Source of the DNA: Brevibacterium gallinarum
Lineage (GTDB): Bacteria; Actinomycetota; Actinomycetes; Actinomycetales; Brevibacteriaceae
Direction: 5' to 3'
Assembly: GCF_014836885.1 (NCBI RefSeq)
Contig: NZ_JACSPY010000010.1
Coordinates: 1-64,000 of the forward strand
Length of the DNA: 64,000 nucleotides
Shown: one piece after another, positions 15,966 through 24,248 of the stretch
Layout: every line of letters starts with the position of its first letter
How positions within the stretch are numbered: the stretch's first letter is position 1
Position numbers and translations under genes: made by a program
Notes under the pieces: generated by a model
Databases searched by the model: none
What the model was told of the DNA's origin: nothing
Seen by the model: only the letters and a program-made list of their open reading frames with translations

Positions 15966-17279
15966 TCAGTGGGATTCGGTGTCTTCGTCAGAGCGATCGA
16001 AGCGGATCCGGCGAGGATCAGCGAAAGCACAATCTTCATGCCGGAATCTGAACACTAAGTCTGATGATGACGCATCCGTTAAATCGCGTATATCGGAAAG
16101 ATGCTCACCGCAGTAGTGAGCGAGTGATTGAAGCTCCCCTGGGATGTGTGCTTCCAGGCTGAAAGTTGAGTTCACGTGGATAGAGTGAGCGCCGCCAAGT
16201 TCGTCAACCCTGCTGACAAGCGAATGTGGCTCGCGTTTCTCGCTCGCCGGGTTACATGGGTTCGACGTCCGAATTGCTAGTTCTGCTGTCTGCTCATCAA
16301 AATAGATATCGATCGCGGCGGGGTCTCGCCGGTTCTTGTCATGATGCCGAAGGATGTTCGAGGCCGCTTCGGTTATGATGCACTCCAGGTGCCGGAAAGC
16401 GTGCACTGAGCAGAACCGTGCTGGTATGTGACATGAGACGGTCAACGGTGTTGCCAATCCGTTGAAAGTGTGTTCGACGTCCTCGCAGATGGTCTGGAGA
16501 TCATCTGTCTGTGCGATCTTTCCTAGTGCTGCTGGTCCGGTCAACGTTTTGGTGAGCTGACGAAGAGATCTCTGCGTAGCGTGGTTAGCCATTCGTAGCT
16601 CAGCCAAGTGATCATCTGTCATCACCGTAGTGTCAAGCCGAATCGAGTTCAGGATCAGAGTCTCGCGCGTCAAGTTGAATGAGATCAAGTCGTGAACGTC
16701 TCTTGCGATTCCCGTTCGTTCCTGGCTGCGCTTTCGCTCTGCGTCACGACCCGCAACCTCGGCTTTGAACAGCGCAGCGTCGAGGCGCTGCTGGCCGAGC
16801 CCTCCACTTGCCCCTAGAATCAGCGCGAGCACCAAAACGTAGCCTTCCACCTGAACGAGTGCTGTCAGGCTGATGGACGTCATGAAGAGCTTCCATATGA
16901 CACTCAGACAAATGAATGCGGAGCCGATCGTCGCGACCTTCCATCGCAGGTACGTAAGCGAAATCGCTATACAGGCGGACACTGCGATATGAACTCCGAT
17001 GTCGAGACCTGTCGCGAGTTCAAGAACTAGGGCGGAGGCTGCAAGGGCCATGCCCGGCAGCGGCTTGAAGCTACATAGAACGACCGCGCCTGCAGCCAAG
17101 GCTTGGATAGCGAGCGCGAATGGATCCGGCCCCGCGTCGCCATAGGAAACTAACGTGACAGCGATGAGGACGCTACTGAGTCTGACAGCCGGATCGATGA
17201 ATCTGTCTCCGGACAGGTTCCTCAATAGCGCGACCCGCGCGTTGCTGGGGCCTCCATTCTTGCGATTCACTGGGTCCAT
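15966..17279 (-). CDS. NarL-type sensor histidine kinase
   Basis: 437 residues. There are about five or six membrane helices between residues 33 and 158 and no sizeable extracellular sensor, so it probably senses at or in the membrane. A coiled linker leads to the HisKA_3-type box IARDVHDLISFNLTRETL, with H196 as the phospho-accepting histidine. The ATPase domain has an N box ITEAASNILRHHDKN and a G box RVDELGGAHSIHVN. The D-box region is poorly conserved. A C-terminal extension of roughly 60 residues past the ATPase is unusual. The start lies 6 bases after TATCAT with no ribosome site, so it is probably leaderless. It pairs with the response regulator downstream. Confidence 0.85.
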   Translation of the reverse strand: MDPVNRKNGGPSNARVALLRNLSGDRFIDPAVRLSSVLIAVTLVSYGDAGPDPFALAIQALAAGAVVLCSFKPLPGMALAASALVLELATGLDIGVHIAVSACIAISLTYLRWKVATIGSAFICLSVIWKLFMTSISLTALVQVEGYVLVLALILGASGGLGQQRLDAALFKAEVAGRDAERKRSQERTGIARDVHDLISFNLTRETLILNSIRLDTTVMTDDHLAELRMANHATQRSLRQLTKTLTGPAALGKIAQTDDLQTICEDVEHTFNGLATPLTVSCHIPARFCSVHAFRHLECIITEAASNILRHHDKNRRDPAAIDIYFDEQTAELAIRTSNPCNPASEKREPHSLVSRVDELGGAHSIHVNSTFSLEAHIPGELQSLAHYCGEHLSDIRDLTDASSSDLVFRFRHEDCAFADPRRIRFDRSDEDTESH

Positions 17280-17285
17280 GGTGAG

Positions 17286-17291
17286 ATGATA
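17286..17291 (-). promoter_or_regulatory. -10 hexamer for the kinase gene
   Basis: TATCAT on the minus strand ends 6 bases before the kinase ATG, giving a probable leaderless transcript. Confidence 0.45.
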
Positions 17292-18077
17292 CGCGGTTCC
17301 CTATGGCTTCGGTTGCGTTCGTCGCGACGATCTCGTCGTGGATGTCATCTTCGGAATCGAATGTGCGCTTGAGTGCGGGAGTGAGGGTCTCGCTCTCTTG
17401 TGCAGTCGCGGGCGCGCAAGTGCAGACTTCTGTCTTGCAAAAGGTCCTGACTGTCAAGAATCGCGAGGACGTCTCCTTTCTCCGCCGTACGCAGATGTTG
17501 CTCGGTTCAGCGCTCTGCATCGTCTGTGATCGACTCACGGATTGCTGTTCTTCAGACCCTGGGGCACTGTGAGCTTTCCGTTAAGTCTTGTCTGTTCCGA
17601 TTCTGTAGCAGTCCCTGAATCCGCCGGCAGAACGGAACGGGTAGGCGAGACTCTCGTTCAGAACCGGGTAGCGCACCGAGCCGGTGGCTACCTACGAAGG
17701 TGGCGCAGGTGGGCGGATGCTGTCTACTCAAGACAGACTTAGCCCGATGAACCGTTCACTGGTGGGCCGGGACGCTCGATCGTGTTGAACGGGGGCATCG
17801 TCTGGGCGCGTGCCCGACGGCACCCCACCAGACAGCTCCTGGTGAGCTATGCGCTGGCGGGCCACAGCTGTGTGTGCGGTCGAGCATTCTCGATCCTGCT
17901 CAATGAGTTGAGGGGAGGGGTGCAACGAGTCCTCGGCAACTGCCCTTCCCGCCGTAACCGGAATTGAGAACATACGTCAGACAACGTATTCCATGAGCAC
18001 TGGGTGTTTTGGGACCATGTTCTCAGCGTCATCGCACTAGAGTGGCGTGTCGTCTCATGTAGTAAGGGGCATTTATA
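17292..18077. other. Large divergent intergenic region of the signalling module
   Basis: About 790 bases separate the kinase gene from the secreted-protein gene. Several frames of 60-120 codons exist on both strands, but none has a ribosome site, a leaderless hexamer and credible composition together, so I call no gene. The right end carries nested inverted repeats. It may hold decayed sequence as well as the promoter of the downstream operon. Confidence 0.45.
17966..18024. promoter_or_regulatory. Nested inverted repeats upstream of the secreted-protein operon
   Basis: GAGAACAT (17966-17973) and ATGTTCTC (18017-18024) are exact inverted copies 43 bases apart. Inside this span ATACGT...ACGTAT (17972-17989, 6-base spacer) forms a second perfect inverted repeat. 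They lie 55-110 bases before the start of the first gene, where a response regulator would bind. Assignment to the adjacent regulator is inference. Confidence 0.45.
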
Positions 18078-18446
18078 ATGAAGTCAGCGAAGGCTGCCTC
18101 CTTGGCGGCAGTTCTCGCCGTCGCACTTGGCGGGGGGATCGCAGCGGCCCAGCCAGTTGCGGCTGCTGGTCCTTGTCACAGCTTCTGGACAGAGCTCAAA
18201 CACCAACATGTTAAGCCGAGCACCAAATGTAAAGACGTTAATCTTACTGAAGTGAAGGCTAAGAAGGTTTCAAAATCGGTTTACTTTGGCGAATACAAGT
18301 CAGGGAATAGTTGGAAGACGGCCTCCGCCAGGCTTGAGTTGAAGAACGGCAAGGTTGGAACGAAAGTGATCATTGGAGGATTGAAGCCAGGGACCATCTA
18401 TCGAATTCGGGCCACCAACGGCGCAACGGTGAAGGTTCTGCATTAA
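18078..18446 (+). CDS. Small cationic secreted protein
   Basis: 122 residues, with ATG after AAGGGG. A clear signal peptide (KSAKAASLAAVLAVALGGG, ending about AQPVAAAG) leaves about 92 mature residues with two cysteines near the start. The mature part has about 15 Lys and 3 Arg against 5 acidic residues, so it is strongly basic, with alternating beta-like segments (SVYFGEYKSG, ARLELKNGKVG, TIYRIRATNG). GC content and codon use are visibly below those of the neighbouring housekeeping genes. Its stop overlaps the lipoprotein start (TAATG), so it is the first gene of the export operon. I recognise no family. An exported effector or antimicrobial-like protein is possible but unproven. Confidence 0.7.
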   Translation: MKSAKAASLAAVLAVALGGGIAAAQPVAAAGPCHSFWTELKHQHVKPSTKCKDVNLTEVKAKKVSKSVYFGEYKSGNSWKTASARLELKNGKVGTKVIIGGLKPGTIYRIRATNGATVKVLH

Positions 18447-19279
18447 TGAACAGATCGCGTCTTGAGCTTCGTGCAGTCGTGGAGAAGCGGTTGATGGCCG
18501 GTGTTCTCCTCGGCTGCGCGGTATTACTCAGTGGGTGTTCAGGGAATGGATCAAGCGGGTCGAGTGACCACGGGAGTGTTGACCCACGCGTGGAAAGTGC
18601 GATTGTGCAGATCCCGGGAACGGACTCTCACTATGATGCGCTATGGGTGGGTGAGCGCCTGTCCTCCTGGCGGGTAGAAGGAATTCGCAGTTGCCTAGAG
18701 CAGAACGGACGCAAGGATCTGTGGCCGCGTGCCGATGAAGCTGCGACGCGTCATCTGCAGATTCCAGACTTCCGCGTGCCCTCGCCGAAGATGCTGACTG
18801 AAGTTGGGCTTGATTGGCGGCGCGCCCCCGAAGCCAATGCCACGGTCGAGGACAGTGATCTCGTGCTGTGGGATTGTGCAGATGCTGGGTCTGATGAGAT
18901 CCCATCCCCTCAGAGCGAGGACTACCAGAAGTTTGAGAACCTGCAGTACGCATGGGGTGACGAGCTCGACAAAGTCCTGGACGATCCGCGGTACAACACC
19001 GAGAAGCAAACGGTGAACGACTGCCTCATCGCTGGCGGCGCCACCGTGGGGAAGAACGACGCAGGTGAAACCGCGCACGGCTGGGAGGGCCAATTCAGTC
19101 TCGGTGCGGCGAGCCTCGATGCGATGACGGATGAGAACTCGAAGGAAGCGGGCAAACTCATGGTGACGTGTGCAGAGCCGCTGTGGAAGCAGTGGCAGGA
19201 AGCGCTGGACGAACCGAAGGACAGGTTTGTCCAGCAGCACGCGGCTGAACTCGCTCACTTGAGCAAGGCCGTCGAGTGA
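18446..19279 (+). CDS. Lipoprotein of unknown function
   Basis: 277 residues, translationally coupled to the preceding gene. The N-terminus has a basic region, a hydrophobic core (VLLGCAVLL) and the lipobox LLSGC, followed by a Gly/Ser linker, so it should be a lipid-anchored surface protein. The mature domain is acidic and Trp-rich (LWPRADEAA, WDCADAG, HGWEGQFSLGAA) with a few scattered cysteines. I recognise no family. Position between the secreted protein and the transporter suggests a role in handling, sensing or immunity to the module's substrate. Confidence 0.75.
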   Translation: MNRSRLELRAVVEKRLMAGVLLGCAVLLSGCSGNGSSGSSDHGSVDPRVESAIVQIPGTDSHYDALWVGERLSSWRVEGIRSCLEQNGRKDLWPRADEAATRHLQIPDFRVPSPKMLTEVGLDWRRAPEANATVEDSDLVLWDCADAGSDEIPSPQSEDYQKFENLQYAWGDELDKVLDDPRYNTEKQTVNDCLIAGGATVGKNDAGETAHGWEGQFSLGAASLDAMTDENSKEAGKLMVTCAEPLWKQWQEALDEPKDRFVQQHAAELAHLSKAVE

Positions 19280-19288
19280 GGCGATGCT

Positions 19289-20500
19289 GTGGGTCTGTTT
19301 CGTGACCGCGGTTCGAATAACGAACCTGGCAGTCGGCATCGTGTGCTGCTGACTGGAAGCGTCATCTTGGTCATCGTAGGTGTGCTCGTGGCCGGCTTCA
19401 TCCTCCTACGCATGACGCAGTCGCCGGCGCAACGCGTAGCGGACGCTCAACCACCGCCCAAACCTGTTGTCACGGCGGCAGTGGAGCAGCGGAGGCTAGC
19501 TGTCGAAGCGACCCTGTCGGGAACCGTAGAAGCGACCGGCGGCACCCAGGTCGCGGTGCCTTCGCTGCCCTCCGACGGCAAGCTGGTCGTCACCGGAACT
19601 TCGGTCGCACCCGGAGACACGGTTTCTGCTGGAACGGTCGTGGCGGAGGTCAGCGGCTTCCCCATCGTCACCGTTCCGGGCAAGTTCCCTATGTACCGAT
19701 CTGTCGGTGAAGGCGACAAAGGTGTTGACGTCGGTCAGTTGCAGTCAGCTCTGAAGCAACTCGGCTTTTCAGTCACCGACTCGGACGGTGTCTTCGGCAG
19801 CTCGACGGCGCGTGCAGTTGTGAAGCTCTTCGCGAATCGTCAACTCGACTCGTCCATTCTTTACAGCGATGAAGACTCAGCTAGCGATGCAGACAGCGAA
19901 ATTGACGACGCGGACGCCGGACAGAAATCAACTGCAACGGCGCCTCAAGGTGACACGAAAACCGTTCGGGTTCCCGAAGGCGTCTTCGCCTTCATCTCGG
20001 ATCTGCCAGCTACTGTCGGCAGCGTCGATGCCCGAGTTGGGGCAGTTCTCGAAGCTGACGCCACCGTTCTCACGCTGGTGGCTGATGGAGTGCAGATCGC
20101 CTCTGAGGTGCCGGAAACAACGGCCTCTGCGATCCGACCCGGTATGGCGTGCACCATCACTGCGTCCTCGCGCGAGGGCACGTCCGCATGCACTGTAGCG
20201 AGCATTGACGAATCGAAACAGGAGGGCTCCAAACGCATCATCATCGATCCGGCGGACAGCGATGAGCTGCCGCCAGACACAGCGCTGACCATCGCAGTCG
20301 AGATCGAAGCGTCCAGAGGAGATGTACTGGCTGTCCCGGTCACCGCCGTGCGCTCAGACCCTGACGGAAGCTCATACGTGACGGTTCAGACCGAGGACGG
20401 GCCGACACGCAAGGACATCGAAGTCGGTCAGACAATTGGCGGGTGGACTGAGATCACCGGCGGTGGCGTGGTCGAAGGAGACACCATTGTCCTTCAATGA
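19289..20500 (+). CDS. HlyD-like adaptor with peptidoglycan-binding domain
   Basis: 403 residues. One membrane helix lies at about 20-41. Residues 60-135 form a lipoyl/barrel-sandwich-like segment (AVEATLSGTVEATGGTQVAV). Residues about 140-182 are a PG_binding_1 domain (GDKGVDVGQLQSALKQLGF, DGVFGSSTARAVVKLF). An acidic linker rich in Asp/Ser follows, then beta-barrel and membrane-proximal parts (TVLTLVADGVQIASEVPE, DVLAVPVTAVRSDPDG). This is the actinobacterial version of the MacA/HlyD periplasmic adaptor, adapted to grip peptidoglycan in a cell without an outer membrane. It is expected to work with the ABC ATPase and MacB-like permease encoded directly downstream. Confidence 0.85.
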   Translation: MGLFRDRGSNNEPGSRHRVLLTGSVILVIVGVLVAGFILLRMTQSPAQRVADAQPPPKPVVTAAVEQRRLAVEATLSGTVEATGGTQVAVPSLPSDGKLVVTGTSVAPGDTVSAGTVVAEVSGFPIVTVPGKFPMYRSVGEGDKGVDVGQLQSALKQLGFSVTDSDGVFGSSTARAVVKLFANRQLDSSILYSDEDSASDADSEIDDADAGQKSTATAPQGDTKTVRVPEGVFAFISDLPATVGSVDARVGAVLEADATVLTLVADGVQIASEVPETTASAIRPGMACTITASSREGTSACTVASIDESKQEGSKRIIIDPADSDELPPDTALTIAVEIEASRGDVLAVPVTAVRSDPDGSSYVTVQTEDGPTRKDIEVGQTIGGWTEITGGGVVEGDTIVLQ

Positions 20501-21230
20501 CATCGTTTTCGGTCGTCTTTCGAGTGACAGCCGCACAGCAGCAGATCAGGCGGCAGCCTTGCTTCGGGCGGAAAGCATCACCTTGACATATGACGGTGTC
20601 ACACCGGTGCATGCCCTCACCGACATCGATCTCACCGTAGGCTACGGCGAACGGATCGCGCTGATCGGACCCTCGGGCGCAGGAAAATCGAGTCTGCTCA
20701 ATGTCCTGGGCCTGCTCGAAGTGCCGTCTGCAGGTGAGTACTGGGTTGACGGTCAACCGACCGCATCCGCGTCTGAAAAGACGCGCGCGCAGCTGCGAAG
20801 TTCCACGTTCGGGTTCATCTTCCAAGCCTTTCATCTGCTCGATCGGCGCAGCGTGCTGGAAAACGTCAAGCTCGGGCTGTTCTTCACCGAGGTCCCGCAG
20901 CGCGAGTGGAACGACCGTGCAGCTCAGGCACTTGAAAGTGTCGGTCTCACACATCGGATGCACACGCCAGCCCGTTTGCTGTCCGGCGGCGAGCGTCAGC
21001 GCGCGGCGATTGCCCGAGCGGTTGTGCACTCACCCTCGGTGCTTATGGCGGATGAGCCGACGGGAAACCTGGACTCCCGTAATTCGGCCCGCGTGCTTGA
21101 GCTCCTTGCGGCTCTCCACCGGGACGGAGGCGCTCAGGTGATCGTGACACACGACGAGGATGTAGCCGCACAAATGGACAGGGCGATCGTCGTCTTCGAT
21201 GGGGCCGTGCGCTGTGAACCGGCGCATTGA
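20487..21230 (+). CDS. MacB/LolD-type ABC transporter ATPase
   Basis: 247 residues from a TTG at 20487 preceded by GAAGGAG; a second in-frame TTG at 20559 would begin just before the ABC domain. The Walker A motif is GPSGAGKSS, the Q-loop FIFQAFHLLDRRS, the signature LSGGERQRAAIARAVV, Walker B VLMADEPTGNLDS and the switch VIVTHDED. The DEPTGNLDS wording is typical of MacB/LolD/FtsE-like ATPases. The gene overlaps the end of the adaptor gene and the start of the permease gene, so all are co-translated. Confidence 0.9.
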   Translation: MSFNDIVFGRLSSDSRTAADQAAALLRAESITLTYDGVTPVHALTDIDLTVGYGERIALIGPSGAGKSSLLNVLGLLEVPSAGEYWVDGQPTASASEKTRAQLRSSTFGFIFQAFHLLDRRSVLENVKLGLFFTEVPQREWNDRAAQALESVGLTHRMHTPARLLSGGERQRAAIARAVVHSPSVLMADEPTGNLDSRNSARVLELLAALHRDGGAQVIVTHDEDVAAQMDRAIVVFDGAVRCEPAH

Positions 21231-22452
21231 CCGACTCCTGCTGGGCGAGGCATGGAAGACCGTGATGTCGACGCCCGTGCGGTCTCTGCTCGGCAGTGTT
21301 GGACTGCTCATCTCAGTCACTGCAGTCATCTCTGTGCTGAGCCTCGTGTCCACAGTGCGCTTTCAAGTTGCAGACGATTTCGATGTGCGCAAAGCGACCG
21401 AAGTAATCGCACATGTCAGTCCGGTCGACACTGATGCGCCACAACCGGTGGGCGCCGCTGACGAAGGAATACTGCCAGTGCAGGGAACGACGTTCCCAGC
21501 GCAGTCTGCCGAGCGGGTGCGCGCTCTGTCCGGGGTGCGTCATGCGGGCGTGTTCTCTGATAGCTACGGGCAGTCTCTGCTTGTCAGCACGTCGATTCTG
21601 CCCGACTCGGCAGCACCCACAGCGCCACCGGTGATGGTGGCAGGCCCGGGCCTGTTCGAAGCGGCTGAGGTGAACGTACATGGGACAGAGTTTCGAACCG
21701 AACTCGGATCAGCTGATATCGCCTATCTTGGCGCAAGCGCAGCTCAGACCCTCGGAATCTCAGAAGAGACGCTCAGCAACGAGAGTCGCTACATCTTCGT
21801 CAGTGGGAAACCGTTGCTCATCGCCGGGGTCGTCCACGGCTCCGGGCGGCTGCCGCAGCTGGGCGGGGCAGTGATCGTACCAGCAGAGACCGCGCTCAAG
21901 CACTTCGGGCCACCGCAGGATGGAGCCTCGATGCTGGTGACTGTCGCTCCGGGCGCAGCGGCCAATGTTGCCGAGGCGATGCCCACAGCAGTCTTCCCCA
22001 CCACACCGGATGCGCTTCGCGTCACCCCTCCGAGTGAGACCGAAGCCAACCGACGCTCGGTGGATTCACTCCTCGTCAATCTGGGCATCGGTGTAGCGGC
22101 ACTCGCCTCTGTAATCGGTGCAGCATCCATTGCCATCACCGGCACCATCGGAGTTTCAGCGCGGACGGGTGAGCTCGGGCTGCGCCGCGCGATCGGGGGA
22201 CGGCCGCGCGACCTGCTGAAACAGATTCTCTTCGAGTCTGCGCTCCTCGGGGTAGCCGCGGGGCTCATAGGAACCATCCTGGGCACCGCCATTGTGCTGC
22301 TCGTCAGCCTGGTGCAGGGCTGGGTTCCCGTAGTGTCTCCGCTGCACATCATCGTGGTTCCCATGGCCGCGATTGTGGTGTCTGCGCTGGCCGGGTTCAT
22401 CCCCGCGTGGCGGGCCGGACGCATTCAGCCTGCAGCCGCGCTGCGCAATTGA
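21214..22452 (+). CDS. MacB-like ABC transporter permease (FtsX family)
   Basis: 412 residues from a GTG at 21214 (ATG at 21199 also possible). One N-terminal membrane helix (SLLGSVGLLISVTAVIS) is followed by a large extracellular MacB-type core domain of about 220 residues. Three C-terminal membrane helices flank GELGLRRAIGGRPRDLLKQILFESALLG, the conserved FtsX/MacB coupling motif, and the protein ends PAWRAGRIQPAAALRN. Such permeases move substrates by mechanotransmission from the ATPase. With the adaptor it should form an exporter for a peptide or a lipid-like or antibiotic substrate. Confidence 0.9.
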   Translation: MNRRIDRLLLGEAWKTVMSTPVRSLLGSVGLLISVTAVISVLSLVSTVRFQVADDFDVRKATEVIAHVSPVDTDAPQPVGAADEGILPVQGTTFPAQSAERVRALSGVRHAGVFSDSYGQSLLVSTSILPDSAAPTAPPVMVAGPGLFEAAEVNVHGTEFRTELGSADIAYLGASAAQTLGISEETLSNESRYIFVSGKPLLIAGVVHGSGRLPQLGGAVIVPAETALKHFGPPQDGASMLVTVAPGAAANVAEAMPTAVFPTTPDALRVTPPSETEANRRSVDSLLVNLGIGVAALASVIGAASIAITGTIGVSARTGELGLRRAIGGRPRDLLKQILFESALLGVAAGLIGTILGTAIVLLVSLVQGWVPVVSPLHIIVVPMAAIVVSALAGFIPAWRAGRIQPAAALRN

Positions 22453-22562
22453 CGATCGCCGGAAGACGGTTGGGAAGACCGTAGCCTGGCGGGCGGGCCG
22501 GATCTAGCCAGCTGCATCCGTAAGGCAGTAACACCGGTTCTCTGGGAGAGAGCTCCGTGGGG

Positions 22563-24248
22563 TCAGGCGCGCGCCGGCTCGGCCGGTGGGACGGCGTCGA
22601 TGAGCTGACGGGTGTAGTCGGTCTGCGGGTCGCGCAGGATCTGTTCGGCGGTGCCGTATTCGACGACCTCACCGTCCTTCATCACTGCCACCGTGTCGCT
22701 GACCTGCTCGACGACAGCCAGGTCGTGGCCGATGAAGATGTAGCCGAAGCCGTGCTCGTCCTGCAGCTCAGCGAGCAGATCGAGGACCTGCGCCTGGATC
22801 GAAACATCGAGCGAGGCGGTCGACTCATCGAGGATGAGCAGCTCGGGGTCGACGGCCAGGGCGCGGGCGATGCACACGCGCTGCCGCTGCCCGCCGGAGA
22901 GCTCATGCGGATAGCGTTCGATGAACGACGCATCCAGACCGACCTGGTCGAGCAGCTTGGCACAGCGCTGCCGGCGCTGCCGCCGCGGCACGAGATTGTG
23001 CGCCATGAGCGGTTCGGCGATCGAACGCTGCACCGTCATCCGCGGGTCGAGCGCGGCGAACGGATCCTGGAAGACCATCGCAATGCGCCGCTGCATCGTC
23101 TTGAGATCGGCACCTGTGAGCGCGAGCACCGGGTCGCCGCTCATCCGCGCATCACCGGAGGCCGGTTCGACGACACCGGTGAGCACATTGGCGATCGTCG
23201 ACTTGCCCGAACCGGATTCGCCGACGATGCCGAGCGTGCGGCCGTGGTAGACGTCGAGGCTGACATCCTTGACGGCGGTGATGGTGCGTTTGCCGGTGGG
23301 GGAGGAGACCTCGAAATCCACCGTCAGATCCTCGATCCGCAGCAGCGGCTCACCCGTCTCCTCCCGGTCGGCGTGCGTGTCCGCAGCGCCTGCGTCCTGC
23401 TGGGTGCGCAGCAGCGGGCGGGCAGCCAGCAGCGTCTTCGTGTACTCGTGCTGCGGACGTTCGAAGATGTCGGCGACGCTGCCGCGTTCGACGATCTCGC
23501 CTGCGCGCATGACGACGATGTCATCGGCGATCTGGCCGATCACCCCGAGGTCGTGGCTGATCCAGATGACGGCCATGTCCCGGGAGCGCTGGAGACCTGC
23601 GACGAGGTCGATGATCCCGGCCTGCGTGGTGACATCGAGGGCGGTGGTCGGCTCATCGGCGATGAGCACGTCGGGCTCACACGCGAGAGCCACAGCGATC
23701 ATGACGCGCTGCTTCTGCCCTCCGGAGAGCTGATGCGGATAGTAGCCCAGTCGCAGCTCGGGATCGGGCAGCCCGAGTTCGGTCAGCAGCGTCAGCGACC
23801 GTTCGCGAGCCTCGGCAGCGGAGATGCCGAGGTGCTTCATCGGGCCTTCGGCCAGCTGGGCCTCCAAGGTCATGAGCGGGTTGAGGCTCGTCGACGGATC
23901 CTGGAAGACGAACCCGATGCGGCGGCCGTGGATGCTGCGCAGCAGCCCGGCCGGTGCCCCGACGATCTGCTCGCCGTCGAGTGTCGAGGAGCCGTGCACG
24001 TAGCCGCCGGGGGCTTCGAACAGACCGGTGGCCGAGAGCACGGACAGTGACTTGCCGGAACCGGATTCGCCGACGATGCCCAGCGTCCGGCCCTTGGCGA
24101 CGGCGAAGTCGACGCCGTGGACGATGTCGTTGCGGCCCACGCCGACGGTGAGATCCGAGACCTCCAGGACCGGCGCCTCAGGCGCGGGACCACGGCCGGT
24201 GCCCGCCGCCTCGGGAGCGGGAGCCTGATCAGCAGGGATGTCGCTCAC
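22563..24248 (-). CDS. Peptide ABC transporter, fused double ATPase (DppD-DppF type)
   Basis: 561 residues with two complete ABC domains in tandem. Domain 1 (about 25-270) shows GESGSGKSLSVLSATGLF, LSGGQKQRVMIAVALACEP and LIADEPTTALD. Domain 2 (about 305-550) shows GESGSGKSTIANVLTG, LSGGQRQRVCIARAL and LILDESTASLD. Each domain is followed by the OppD/F-type ISHDLGVI or GHDLAVVEQ switch. The GTG start overlaps the permease stop (GTGA). It is the last gene of the import operon. One dispersed-repeat unit lies in the N-terminal Pro/Ala/Glu-rich leader. Confidence 0.93.
   Translation of the reverse strand: MSDIPADQAPAPEAAGTGRGPAPEAPVLEVSDLTVGVGRNDIVHGVDFAVAKGRTLGIVGESGSGKSLSVLSATGLFEAPGGYVHGSSTLDGEQIVGAPAGLLRSIHGRRIGFVFQDPSTSLNPLMTLEAQLAEGPMKHLGISAAEARERSLTLLTELGLPDPELRLGYYPHQLSGGQKQRVMIAVALACEPDVLIADEPTTALDVTTQAGIIDLVAGLQRSRDMAVIWISHDLGVIGQIADDIVVMRAGEIVERGSVADIFERPQHEYTKTLLAARPLLRTQQDAGAADTHADREETGEPLLRIEDLTVDFEVSSPTGKRTITAVKDVSLDVYHGRTLGIVGESGSGKSTIANVLTGVVEPASGDARMSGDPVLALTGADLKTMQRRIAMVFQDPFAALDPRMTVQRSIAEPLMAHNLVPRRQRRQRCAKLLDQVGLDASFIERYPHELSGGQRQRVCIARALAVDPELLILDESTASLDVSIQAQVLDLLAELQDEHGFGYIFIGHDLAVVEQVSDTVAVMKDGEVVEYGTAEQILRDPQTDYTRQLIDAVPPAEPARA
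24201..24223 (-). repeat. Dispersed repeat unit in the double-ATPase gene
   Basis: GCCGCCTCGGGAGCGGGAG on the plus strand; read on the coding strand it yields a Pro-Glu-Ala stretch in the disordered N-terminal leader. Confidence 0.55.

Noticed and set aside
15845-16039. 64-codon signal-peptide-like frame between kinase and response regulator
   Set aside because: It overlaps both the kinase end and the regulator start in another frame and has no ribosome site; the hydrophobic start is probably chance.
17303-17572. 89-codon plus-strand frame upstream of the export operon
   Set aside because: No ribosome site, no leaderless hexamer and composition unlike a protein; treated as noncoding.
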